From a virus: a stretch of 30,110 nucleotides of DNA. The stretch lies in the IMG/VR virus record IMGVR_UViG_3300038825_000219, positions 1-30,110 of that record; one strand, 5' to 3'. This document shows, piece by piece, positions 8,761 to 16,147 of the stretch. Every line of letters begins with the position of its first letter. The stretch's first letter is position 1. Position numbers and translations under genes: made by a program. Below the pieces are notes generated by a model. The model saw only the letters and a list, made by a program, of their open reading frames with translations. It did no database searches and was not told the origin of the DNA.

Positions 8761-9853
8761 TATAAGGTTTCAATACTTTTTCATAAATTGATTCTGCAAT
8801 TGCTTTCATCATAAGTGGTGGTACCATTCTACCACATCTTTCTGACTGTTGATTAAAACTACCTGTTAGTTTAAAGTCATCAGGTAATGACATCATTCTT
8901 TTTGTTTCTTTAACTGTAAATGTTCTTGGTTCATGCCAATGCATCGCTCCACCTGTTGCTGTAATTGTAGGAGCAGGTTTATGTCTAGATGTTTTTTTCA
9001 TATTAAAGTGATGACCTTTAGGATGATAATCACAACCTGTTTCAACCTTGTCTGGGTCATCTGGCATCTTTAACCAAGTTTCATAGTGAGAAGTTTTTTT
9101 AAATTTTTCTATTAGTGTGTCTGCTTCTTTTCTATCTACTTCTATATCACTTAAACAATCTTCTAATGTAACCACTTCTTTACTTTCATCTGGGAATAAA
9201 CTATTAATATTCATAAATGTTAATCCTACTGCCTCTGTAACATCCTCGCGAACAGCGATAAAGATAGTTCTTTGTCTAGTTTGTGGAACACCATAGTGAA
9301 CAGAATTTAAAACTTTGTATGATACATCATATCCTATTTCTTCAAATGTATTTACAATTTTAAAAAGATAATTTTTTGCTTCTCCAACAGTTAGTCCTTT
9401 AACATTTTCAGCAATAATTACTTTTGGTTTTAAATCTTTTGCTATTCTTAAAAACTCAAAAAATAAATCCTCTATGTTTTCTACCTTTTTACCATCAGAA
9501 TAATTTTTAGTTTGACCCCAACCTTTAGAGTGTCCACCTTGTACCATTGCACCAGATACTGAGAATGCAGAACATGGTGGGGAACCATCAAAGATATCTA
9601 TGTCGCCATACTTGTTAAAATCTTCTGCAGTAAGTTTTTTTATATCATCTGGTAATACAGGTGTGTTAGGATAGTTTTCCTTATATGTATTTATTGCTTG
9701 TTCAACAAATTCATTTACACATAATATTTTACCACCAGCCAAACGATAACCTGTGGAACTACCACCGCCACCAGCGAAAGTTGATACTACTGTAAACTTC
9801 TCTTGTTTAGAAGCCTCAACAACATCTTTTAAATTGTAAGGTTTGTATTTCAT
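8741..9853 (-). CDS. cytosine-C5 DNA methyltransferase, first copy, motif X Arg variant
   Basis: A 370-residue paralogue of the next gene, beginning almost identically (MKYKPYNLKDV). Motif I is FAGGGGSSTGY (26-36), motif IV is DGSPPCSAFS (89-98) with catalytic Cys94, ENV is at 149-151, QTRQR at 191-195 and PAPTITAT at 293-300. Motif X is ERCGRMVPPL (338-347) with Arg342 in place of the usual Asn. The region between the catalytic loop and motif VI, and the segment after motif VIII, differ most from the paralogue, so different target sites are likely. The start overlaps the PP-loop gene stop as ATGA. No restriction endonuclease partner is adjacent, which fits self-protection or hypermodification rather than classical restriction-modification. 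Confidence 0.9.
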   Translation of the reverse strand: MKYKPYNLKDVVEASKQEKFTVVSTFAGGGGSSTGYRLAGGKILCVNEFVEQAINTYKENYPNTPVLPDDIKKLTAEDFNKYGDIDIFDGSPPCSAFSVSGAMVQGGHSKGWGQTKNYSDGKKVENIEDLFFEFLRIAKDLKPKVIIAENVKGLTVGEAKNYLFKIVNTFEEIGYDVSYKVLNSVHYGVPQTRQRTIFIAVREDVTEAVGLTFMNINSLFPDESKEVVTLEDCLSDIEVDRKEADTLIEKFKKTSHYETWLKMPDDPDKVETGCDYHPKGHHFNMKKTSRHKPAPTITATGGAMHWHEPRTFTVKETKRMMSLPDDFKLTGSFNQQSERCGRMVPPLMMKAIAESIYEKVLKPYNEISKV

Positions 9854-10773
9854 ATAAATTCATCTAATGTAGATGTATTATTTAATTCGTACCAATCTCT
9901 GTATACATCTAACATTCTAGTTCTGTTCTTAAAGTTAATCTCTCTATTATTTAGCAGAGTGCCAAACAGTTTATTTACACCACTTCCTATTTGTAAATTT
10001 AAATGATTTTCTACTTTGTCTATTTCGTTAAATTCGTAAAATGCATTTCTGACATGATGTTTTTGAAATGGTTTGTTTAACTGTTCATGGTTGTGTCTAT
10101 AAAAAAATTGTTTTACTGCAGTAGTTAAATATGGTGTTATAAGTTTTTTATTATTCATCTCTGCAACTTTTTTGTGCCATATGTAACCAGCTTGATTTTC
10201 TTCTTGAAAATAATTATCTCTAAACTCATTAAAATTATCACCTGTATAATGTATCATGGCTTTTTTACTTAATCCATAATAACCATCAGCAGCCCAACCA
10301 GATAAAACATAGTTTTCTTTTATTTGTGGATAGATATGTAAGAAAGGAAATGTACATTCAAATTGTGTTTTCTTTTTACATCCTAATCTAACTAAGTTAT
10401 GAAAATCTTCTACTAATTTATCTGTAGGTATAGTTACACCAATAAATCTCCAATTTCTCATTTGTGCAATATCTTTTGCTTTATTATAATCATAAGATTC
10501 ATGATTATCTAATCTAAAACTATATGCTGTTATTTTCTTTCCAAGTCTTTCTGCTGCAAATGCAATAGAGATAGAATCAACACCACCAGATAATAATACT
10601 GCAACTTCTTTTTCTGGTACAGAATCATTTACTTCATTTGTTAATATTTTATCTATCATTAAATGGTCAAACATGTTTTCATTTGGTTTAGCATTAAATA
10701 TTGCATCCCAATTATCAGAATATGTATCTTGTGGTACTTTCATTGGTCTTCTCTTATCTCCTTTTCCTGCCAT
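9850..10773 (-). CDS. asparagine-synthetase-like PP-loop amidotransferase/ligase
   Basis: A 307-residue protein with the ATP-pyrophosphatase signature SGGVDS (62-67) and a second nucleotide loop LSGWAADGYYG (157-167) like the LSGxGADExxxGY motif of asparagine synthetase B. These enzymes activate a carboxylate as the acyl-adenylate and transfer nitrogen to it. The glutaminase domain is absent (the protein begins MAGKGDKRRP with no Cys2), so it would need free ammonia or another amine. The first 27 residues (GKGDKRRP through NWDAIF) resemble a short motif I recall from small stand-alone phage proteins, fused here. It is coupled to gp43 upstream by TAATG and to the first methyltransferase downstream by ATGA. 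I infer it acts on a modified base; free asparagine synthesis is the alternative. Confidence 0.8.
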   Translation of the reverse strand: MAGKGDKRRPMKVPQDTYSDNWDAIFNAKPNENMFDHLMIDKILTNEVNDSVPEKEVAVLLSGGVDSISIAFAAERLGKKITAYSFRLDNHESYDYNKAKDIAQMRNWRFIGVTIPTDKLVEDFHNLVRLGCKKKTQFECTFPFLHIYPQIKENYVLSGWAADGYYGLSKKAMIHYTGDNFNEFRDNYFQEENQAGYIWHKKVAEMNNKKLITPYLTTAVKQFFYRHNHEQLNKPFQKHHVRNAFYEFNEIDKVENHLNLQIGSGVNKLFGTLLNNREINFKNRTRMLDVYRDWYELNNTSTLDEFI

Positions 10774-13268
10774 TAGAAAAACTCCTCTAGTGTTCCTTGT
10801 GTACCATAACTACCATCAATCTGCCATTGTATAATACCTGTAATAAATTTTAATGGTTCTATAAATGACTTTTCAAATTGCATATCATAATCTACTATAC
10901 TATGTAAGTTTAGTTCTTCTGGTAACTTAGTCATAAATGATATTGATGTTGATTGATATGTGTTTGGTACTTTCATATGTAAAAATTTAATCTTATCACC
11001 CTCTTGTATATAAGGATACTTACCTTGTAATTTTTTTTCTTTTAAAAGATGATTATATAATATTGCACCTTTACAATGTATTGGTGCTCCTTTCTTAAAT
11101 AGATTGTGTGATTCAGTCCATTTGTTTAATCCATTTACAGAGCGTGGATACGCAACTAGTTCTGGGTTTAGTGTCATAAATTCTTTTCTAAAATCTTGTA
11201 TAAAACTATTTAGCACTTTTGAATCTTCATTCATTATAATTTTTAATGCTTGTTTAATTTTTTCACGACAAGGTGCAGGGGTTGATGACTTCACAGCTTC
11301 AACACCCATAATTTTTAATTTGGGTTCTTTATAACGAACACCTTCAACATCATGTGTATTTAAAATATATCTTTTCTTTGCAACCCAAATTCCTTTGTCT
11401 GCAATCACTTCTCTTTTCATCTGCATCTTTTGTTCATATGCATTTACATAGTCAGCGAGTTCTTGATAAGACTTATCAATAAAGGGTTCGATTTTATCTG
11501 TAGCCACTTTGTCCAAGAAGTCAACGATTTTGGATTTGTCGGTTTCTCCTTTGAATACTTTGCCAACAAGTTTGTCAAAACAAATATACACCGAGTCCGT
11601 ATCTGATGCAATAATGTAATCTTCTCCATTGGTTTCAAGTATCTTATTAAGATACCCATTAAGACAATGTTCAATATGCCTAATAGCAAATTGACCACTG
11701 GTAGTAATTGCTTCAGCAACCAAAATATTATAATACCTAAACCAGTTATTACCAATAGCACCATATGCACTATTAAGAGAAATCTTTTTGGCCATTTGGA
11801 TATTATTAAATTTTGAAATTGTTTTTTTAAGTTTTGGGTCTTTAGTTCTTTCATAATCTTTCTTTGCCTCCAACATTAACTGTTTGAATTTTACTCTGTC
11901 ATCATACATCTTTTGCATGAGTTCAGGTAGAAAACCTTTTTGAGTTGTTTTAAACAAAGCACCATTTGGTGTCATAGTCGCATCTTTTAATATTGATGTA
12001 TCTACACTTTTATTTAGCATTTTCTCAACAGACATGTTTTTAACTTTTTCATTTGCAACTAATGTTTCTGGTGAAATATTATATTGCATAATCAGATGTG
12101 GGTATAGTGAATTTAAATCAAAAGACATCACCCATTTATGTAAACCCACTTGTGGGTCTTTTACATATGCACCTTCAAACTTTTCAGATTTAGTTTGATT
12201 TACTTTTTGTGGAATTACTATATTCTTTTTTCTAAGTTCATTATAGATTAGTATATCCCAATATTTAACTGAACCAAGTACATCCATATAATTAACCTTG
12301 GCATCATAAGCCATAGTCAAACATAGTTCAATCAATCTCATTTTATCTTCTAGTCTATCAACGATTTCTACATCTTGTATATTGTAGTCAATAAACGATT
12401 GGAAGTCCTTTAAGTACCATTCTCGGAATGTTTCGTATGGATTGTCATCTTTACTCTCACCGAGTTCAATATGGGCAATATGGTCAAGTCTGTAACTCTC
12501 ACGATTGGTATATGTAAACTTCCTATACAAATCATAATAATCTAAATGTGATACTCCTTGAATATCATAGACTTGATGTTTTCTACCCATTTGATAAACT
12601 TCTCTACTTGATACATTACCCCAAGGTGAAAGTTTATTCACTTCTGTTTCATCATATAAATTTTTAATACGATTACATACATAAGGTATATCAAAAAATT
12701 CTGTATTCCAACCTGTAATCACATCTGGTTGATTCTTTTGCCAGAAAGATAAAAACTCTTGTATCAACATTTTTTCATTATCACATTTTACATAAGTTAC
12801 ATCTTCTCTTGTGTTTTTGTATTCACCTGTACCCCAAACTAATATTTGTTTGTTTTGATGATTCTTAATTGTAATTGATAGTAGTGGTTCAATTGCATCT
12901 TCTGGGTTTGGAAATCCATTTTCACACGCCACTTCTATGTCAATCGTTACAATAAGAATTTTATCAACATCCCACTTTACAAAACTAGGATATTCATCTG
13001 CGATATAATTATATTGAAATGTAGTATTACCGAAGATTAAATGTGGTTGGTCTTCATAAGACTTTAACCATTCTTTTGCTTCTTTGATTGTATTATGTTT
13101 TACAGGTGTAACATATTGACCATCTAAAGTTTTATGTTTAGTTTCTTTAATTACTTTACAGAATAGCGTAGGGGAATATTTAACCTTTCGATTAACTCTT
13201 TCTCCATTTACATATTCTCTAACGAGCAGGGTATTACCCCATGGTGTTACATTTGTATAAAAGTTCAT
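10773..13268 (-). CDS. 43: DNA polymerase gp43 (family B)
   Basis: The replicative polymerase with proofreading, 831 residues (T4 gp43 is 898). Exonuclease motifs are DIEVACENG (110-118, Asp110/Glu112), NTEFFD (188-193) and YNIQD (295-299). Polymerase motif A is DLNSLYP (384-390), motif B is KKISLNSAYG (494-503) and motif C is DTDS (556-559). All catalytic residues are present. A near-consensus promoter lies immediately upstream, so it can be expressed separately from the clamp and loader genes. The C-terminus (LEEFF) resembles a clamp-binding peptide. In T4, RegA represses translation of several genes of this cluster; I cannot identify a RegA site here with confidence. Confidence 0.97.
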   Translation of the reverse strand: MNFYTNVTPWGNTLLVREYVNGERVNRKVKYSPTLFCKVIKETKHKTLDGQYVTPVKHNTIKEAKEWLKSYEDQPHLIFGNTTFQYNYIADEYPSFVKWDVDKILIVTIDIEVACENGFPNPEDAIEPLLSITIKNHQNKQILVWGTGEYKNTREDVTYVKCDNEKMLIQEFLSFWQKNQPDVITGWNTEFFDIPYVCNRIKNLYDETEVNKLSPWGNVSSREVYQMGRKHQVYDIQGVSHLDYYDLYRKFTYTNRESYRLDHIAHIELGESKDDNPYETFREWYLKDFQSFIDYNIQDVEIVDRLEDKMRLIELCLTMAYDAKVNYMDVLGSVKYWDILIYNELRKKNIVIPQKVNQTKSEKFEGAYVKDPQVGLHKWVMSFDLNSLYPHLIMQYNISPETLVANEKVKNMSVEKMLNKSVDTSILKDATMTPNGALFKTTQKGFLPELMQKMYDDRVKFKQLMLEAKKDYERTKDPKLKKTISKFNNIQMAKKISLNSAYGAIGNNWFRYYNILVAEAITTSGQFAIRHIEHCLNGYLNKILETNGEDYIIASDTDSVYICFDKLVGKVFKGETDKSKIVDFLDKVATDKIEPFIDKSYQELADYVNAYEQKMQMKREVIADKGIWVAKKRYILNTHDVEGVRYKEPKLKIMGVEAVKSSTPAPCREKIKQALKIIMNEDSKVLNSFIQDFRKEFMTLNPELVAYPRSVNGLNKWTESHNLFKKGAPIHCKGAILYNHLLKEKKLQGKYPYIQEGDKIKFLHMKVPNTYQSTSISFMTKLPEELNLHSIVDYDMQFEKSFIEPLKFITGIIQWQIDGSYGTQGTLEEFF

Positions 13269-13275
13269 AATATAA

Positions 13276-13309
13276 GTGCCAGTATATCTGGTTCAACAAG
13301 TTTTGTCAA
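13276..13309 (-). repeat. 34-bp exact direct repeat, copy 2 (promoter)
   Basis: Exact copy of 7601-7634 in the same orientation. The two copies bracket gp43, the PP-loop gene and both methyltransferases, so homologous recombination between them could remove or exchange the block. Confidence 0.9.
13281..13309 (-). promoter_or_regulatory. sigma70-type promoter for gp43 and the DNA-modification genes
   Basis: TTGACA (13309-13304) and TATACT (13286-13281) are separated by 17 bp on the minus strand, directly ahead of the gp43 start at 13268. That leaves room for only a very short leader. Confidence 0.85.
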
Positions 13310-13315
13310 TGTTTA

Positions 13316-13525
13316 TTATGTTAATAAATCGGGTTGATTGCCGTAGTGTTTATTCAATGTTGCCAACTTATCTTCGGCATCTGCAAGTTTAACCATCTCT
13401 GAATCCACTGCTGCAACTAGGTCTGGGTGTTCACCTATACCTGCAGGGTTTTTCATGTAGACATTAATGTTAGCCTGTGCAGCTGCAATTTCTGCTTCAT
13501 ATTTTTTTCGTAGTGCATTTATCAT
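13316..13525 (-). CDS. small helical phage protein
   Basis: Sixty-nine residues, almost certainly a helical hairpin: an N-terminal helix (LRKKYEAEIAAAQANINVY, residues 5-23), a turn containing NPAGIGEHPD (26-35), then a second helix rich in Ala, Asp and Lys. The start overlaps the upstream RimK-like stop as ATGA. I do not know its function. Its position just ahead of gp43 and its coiled-coil look suggest a small binding protein, perhaps for a replisome component. Confidence 0.75.
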   Translation of the reverse strand: MINALRKKYEAEIAAAQANINVYMKNPAGIGEHPDLVAAVDSEMVKLADAEDKLATLNKHYGNQPDLLT

Positions 13526-14937
13526 TCGGGGTTCCTCATGTCTGTATCATTTTTATCACCTCGTTCTATGTAACTTGATAGAACGAATTTTCTGTCGGGA
13601 TTTACTGCAACTTTTAATCTAGTGAGTAATTCCCTATTAATTAAAAATGTACTTTTAGAATCTCTTGTAGTTAATCCTATTGGAACATCTTTATATAATT
13701 TGTTATTAAATTTTATATCTACTAATACGATTGGTCTTTTATCTATCTGGTCTACATGAACAGGTCTAGATACACCAACAATATTGTTAGTAAATTTTTT
13801 ACCATCTCTTTCCCATTTTGCAATCTTACCTTTTATTTCAAGTTTATCTACATGAAACATAGACGCTTTAGTTCCATTACCTGTATCAAACTTAGCACGG
13901 TATGGGCCTAGACCTACTATCTCTAATCTCTCTACATATCCAGCAACTTGTGTTGAACCCACAAATCTACTTTTAACTTTTGAAATATGAGTTACTACTT
14001 TTTCAATTAGTCTTTCATTTGTTGTTAATTTACCCTCGCCATTTCCAAAGTTAGAGCCGATACCAGGTGAACCATTACATTCTAAAATATATGTTTTACC
14101 ATTTACGATTGTGTGGTCTACTCCAACCATATATGCACCTGTAGAACGATATGCACTTAGTATTGATTCTTTTTCATCATCAGAAAGTTTGTAAGGAAAT
14201 GTTTCTGCTCCTCTGTGTCTGTTAGAACGAAAATCTTCTTTTGGTTTTACTCTTTTTGTAGAGGCAATAATTACACCATCTACTACAATAGTTCTAACAT
14301 CAAACGGCATTTCTAAAAACTCTTGTATTAAAAGTTCAGCACCAAACTTCCATAGTGATTGTACATTTGATATTAAACTTTTATAATCATTTGCAATAGA
14401 TACACCAATACCTTGTGTGCCTGTAATTGTTTTTATAATAACAGGAAATTTACCACCGATTCTTTTATGTGCATCTGTAACTGAATCTTCATTATTAATT
14501 AATGATGTTCTAGGTGTCTGTATTCCATTTTGATGAAAGGTAATATAGGATGTCATTTTATTATCACAAGTTAACATACCATCTCGGTTGTTAATCATAA
14601 ATGCACCTGCCTTTTCAAAAGTAGAAAGTAATGCAAGACCTACTTCATCCTCTAATACTCCAGCACGAACAAACACGACTGTTTTGTTTATATCAAAGTC
14701 TAGTCTTTCTCCCTCTACATTTGATATTGTTAAAGTACCTTTTTCTAAATCGTTATCTGATACCCATGCTTTTCTTGTGTTAACAATATGACATGGAATT
14801 TTATTTTTATCTGAATATTTTTTAAGTTGGTTTGCAACCACTTCTTCTTTTGTTGAGGATACTTTGGTAAGCACAGCAATTTGTATATCACCATCATTCA
14901 CATTTTCTTCTGTGATGAACGATTGAAAGTTCTTCAT
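13522..14937 (-). CDS. RimK-type ATP-grasp ligase fused to retropepsin-like (DUF785/RimB) domain
   Basis: I start this at the ATG at 14937, 7 bp after the iscU stop; an upstream in-frame start at 15018 would overlap iscU by 74 bp. The 471 residues hold an N-terminal pre-ATP-grasp domain, an ATP-grasp domain (about 128-325; IIKTITGTQGIGVS at 167-180, metal-binding ECNGSPG at 286-292), then a C-terminal domain with AKFDTGNGTKAS (348-359). DTG (351-353) is the retropepsin motif of the RimK-associated DUF785 family. RimK adds glutamates to the ribosomal S6 C-terminus, and its partner is thought to remove or process such additions. The fusion suggests one protein that adds and trims amino acids on a protein, or on a small carboxylate or modified base. 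It lies between iscU and a 69-residue gene inside the replisome operon. Confidence 0.85.
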   Translation of the reverse strand: MKNFQSFITEENVNDGDIQIAVLTKVSSTKEEVVANQLKKYSDKNKIPCHIVNTRKAWVSDNDLEKGTLTISNVEGERLDFDINKTVVFVRAGVLEDEVGLALLSTFEKAGAFMINNRDGMLTCDNKMTSYITFHQNGIQTPRTSLINNEDSVTDAHKRIGGKFPVIIKTITGTQGIGVSIANDYKSLISNVQSLWKFGAELLIQEFLEMPFDVRTIVVDGVIIASTKRVKPKEDFRSNRHRGAETFPYKLSDDEKESILSAYRSTGAYMVGVDHTIVNGKTYILECNGSPGIGSNFGNGEGKLTTNERLIEKVVTHISKVKSRFVGSTQVAGYVERLEIVGLGPYRAKFDTGNGTKASMFHVDKLEIKGKIAKWERDGKKFTNNIVGVSRPVHVDQIDKRPIVLVDIKFNNKLYKDVPIGLTTRDSKSTFLINRELLTRLKVAVNPDRKFVLSSYIERGDKNDTDMRNPE

Positions 14938-14944
14938 AATATAT

Positions 14945-15352
14945 TTACTCTTTTGGTTGCCATTTACCCATTGATTCTTGTTTTCCTTTATAGTCTGCAA
15001 GTGCAGCTTTAATAGCATCTTCTGCCAAAACCGAACAATGAATTTTTACTGGTGGTAGTGCGAGTTCTTCTGCAATGTCACTATTTTTAATTTGTTCTAC
15101 TTTATCTAAACTCTGTCCTTTAACCCATTCGGTTAATAGACTTGATGAAGCAATTGCTGAACCACATCCATAGGTTTTAAATTTAGCATCTGTTATGATA
15201 CCATCATCACCTACTTTGATTTGAAGTTTCATAACATCGCCACAAGCAGGTGCTCCGACCATGCCTGTACCAACTGATGAATCATCCTTATCAAGTGTTC
15301 CCACATTTCTAGGATTTTCATAATGGTCTAAAACTTTATCTGAATATGCCAC
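14945..15352 (-). CDS. iscU: IscU-type Fe-S cluster scaffold protein
   Basis: A 135-residue, apparently complete IscU. All ligand residues are present: Cys37 in GAPACGD, Asp39, Cys63 in YGCGSAIASSS, His105 and Cys106 in KIHCSVLAEDAI. The LPPVK motif (99-103), recognised by the chaperone HscA in bacteria, is intact, so the phage protein could plug into the host Isc machinery. No IscS, HscA/B or ferredoxin gene is nearby. It begins one base inside the regA stop (TAATG), in the middle of the replication operon. Likely roles are supporting Fe-S proteins during infection, or diverting clusters or iron. Confidence 0.95.
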   Translation of the reverse strand: MAYSDKVLDHYENPRNVGTLDKDDSSVGTGMVGAPACGDVMKLQIKVGDDGIITDAKFKTYGCGSAIASSSLLTEWVKGQSLDKVEQIKNSDIAEELALPPVKIHCSVLAEDAIKAALADYKGKQESMGKWQPKE

Positions 15353-15762
15353 TACTCTACCTCTTTCTTTTTACCTATGTTATATTTAGTTTCTAACATC
15401 CACTCATCTTTTTCTTTGAATGAAATAATTTTGATTTGACTTAATGGTGCAATAGGTTCTGGTGTACCTTTCATTGTGACCAATCCCCAATCACTTAGAA
15501 GTTTAACTATTGTATTTCTTCTAGCAATATCATTTTCTGATAAGTTTGTATCCTTACCATCAAGTGCAAATAATTCTTTAAAGTGTACTATGTAATACTT
15601 ACCTTGTTTATGAAGTATATGGCAAGACTGATATAACTTTCTTTCTTTTCTTGAAGCAACTCCTATGCGAGATAAAGTTTCTCTTATCTTTAGGAAGTCA
15701 TCTGGTTCTTTTAATAGAACTTCAAACATCTGCTCTTGTTTCCAAACTACATTATTTTCCAT
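15352..15762 (-). CDS. regA: RegA translational repressor
   Basis: A 136-residue homologue of T4 RegA (122 residues), which binds initiation regions of early mRNAs, including clamp and clamp-loader messages, and represses translation. The most conserved block of the family is clear: YQSCHILHKQGKYYIVHFKE (44-63), followed by LFALDG. The start lies 11 bp inside the gp62 gene, as expected from the T4 order 44-62-regA-43. In T4 regA is followed directly by 43; here iscU, the RimK-like gene and a small gene intervene. Confidence 0.93.
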   Translation of the reverse strand: MENNVVWKQEQMFEVLLKEPDDFLKIRETLSRIGVASRKERKLYQSCHILHKQGKYYIVHFKELFALDGKDTNLSENDIARRNTIVKLLSDWGLVTMKGTPEPIAPLSQIKIISFKEKDEWMLETKYNIGKKKEVE

Positions 15763-16147
15763 GTTTACCGCCTTTATCTAAACTATTCATGATAGTTTTT
15801 ATTTGTTCATCATTTAGTATACTAAGAGCTGATTTTGCTTTTTCATTACTATATCCATAATACTCTTTTACATATTCTAAATATTTTTCTTTCTTCGCTT
15901 TCAACCAAGGTGTGTATCTTTGCCTTGTTCTTAGAGTATTTAGTAAAAAGTCAAACTGTAATTTCTTATCTGTCTGATGATTCATGTTCATTTCATTAAC
16001 TAGAAAGATAGTATCTTGAAATGGAGCAAGACATTTATTTACAATATAGGGTGGATATTTCTTTTCCCACATCTCATCTTCACCATCCATAAGTTTTTCT
16101 TTGGAAGTATTGATGGCTTTTAAATATTCTTTTAATTCGTAACTCAT
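15752..16147 (-). CDS. 62: clamp loader small subunit gp62
   Basis: A 131-residue protein at the exact T4 position of gp62, between gp44 and regA. Sequence similarity to T4 gp62 (187 residues) is weak by eye, and the protein is shorter. The begin (ELKEYLKAINTSKEKLM) and the central WEKKYPPYIVNKCLAPFQDT segment, however, match marine T4-like gp62 proteins as I know them. It joins four gp44 subunits to load the gp45 clamp. The start overlaps the upstream oxygenase stop as ATGA. Confidence 0.85.
   Translation of the reverse strand: MSYELKEYLKAINTSKEKLMDGEDEMWEKKYPPYIVNKCLAPFQDTIFLVNEMNMNHQTDKKLQFDFLLNTLRTRQRYTPWLKAKKEKYLEYVKEYYGYSNEKAKSALSILNDEQIKTIMNSLDKGGKHGK

Noticed and set aside
7618-9853. 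Classical restriction-modification system
   Set aside because: There are two C5 methyltransferases but no endonuclease gene adjacent; the nearest nuclease candidate is over 11 kb away and of the DUF262-HNH type.
11444-11854. 136-codon minus-strand frame inside gp43
   Set aside because: It lies wholly within the conserved polymerase domain in another frame; gp43 motifs A, B and C are intact, so this is a shadow.
13522-15018. Longer RimK-like start at 15018
   Set aside because: It would overlap iscU by 74 bp and add residues that do not look like the family; the ATG at 14937 fits the spacing.
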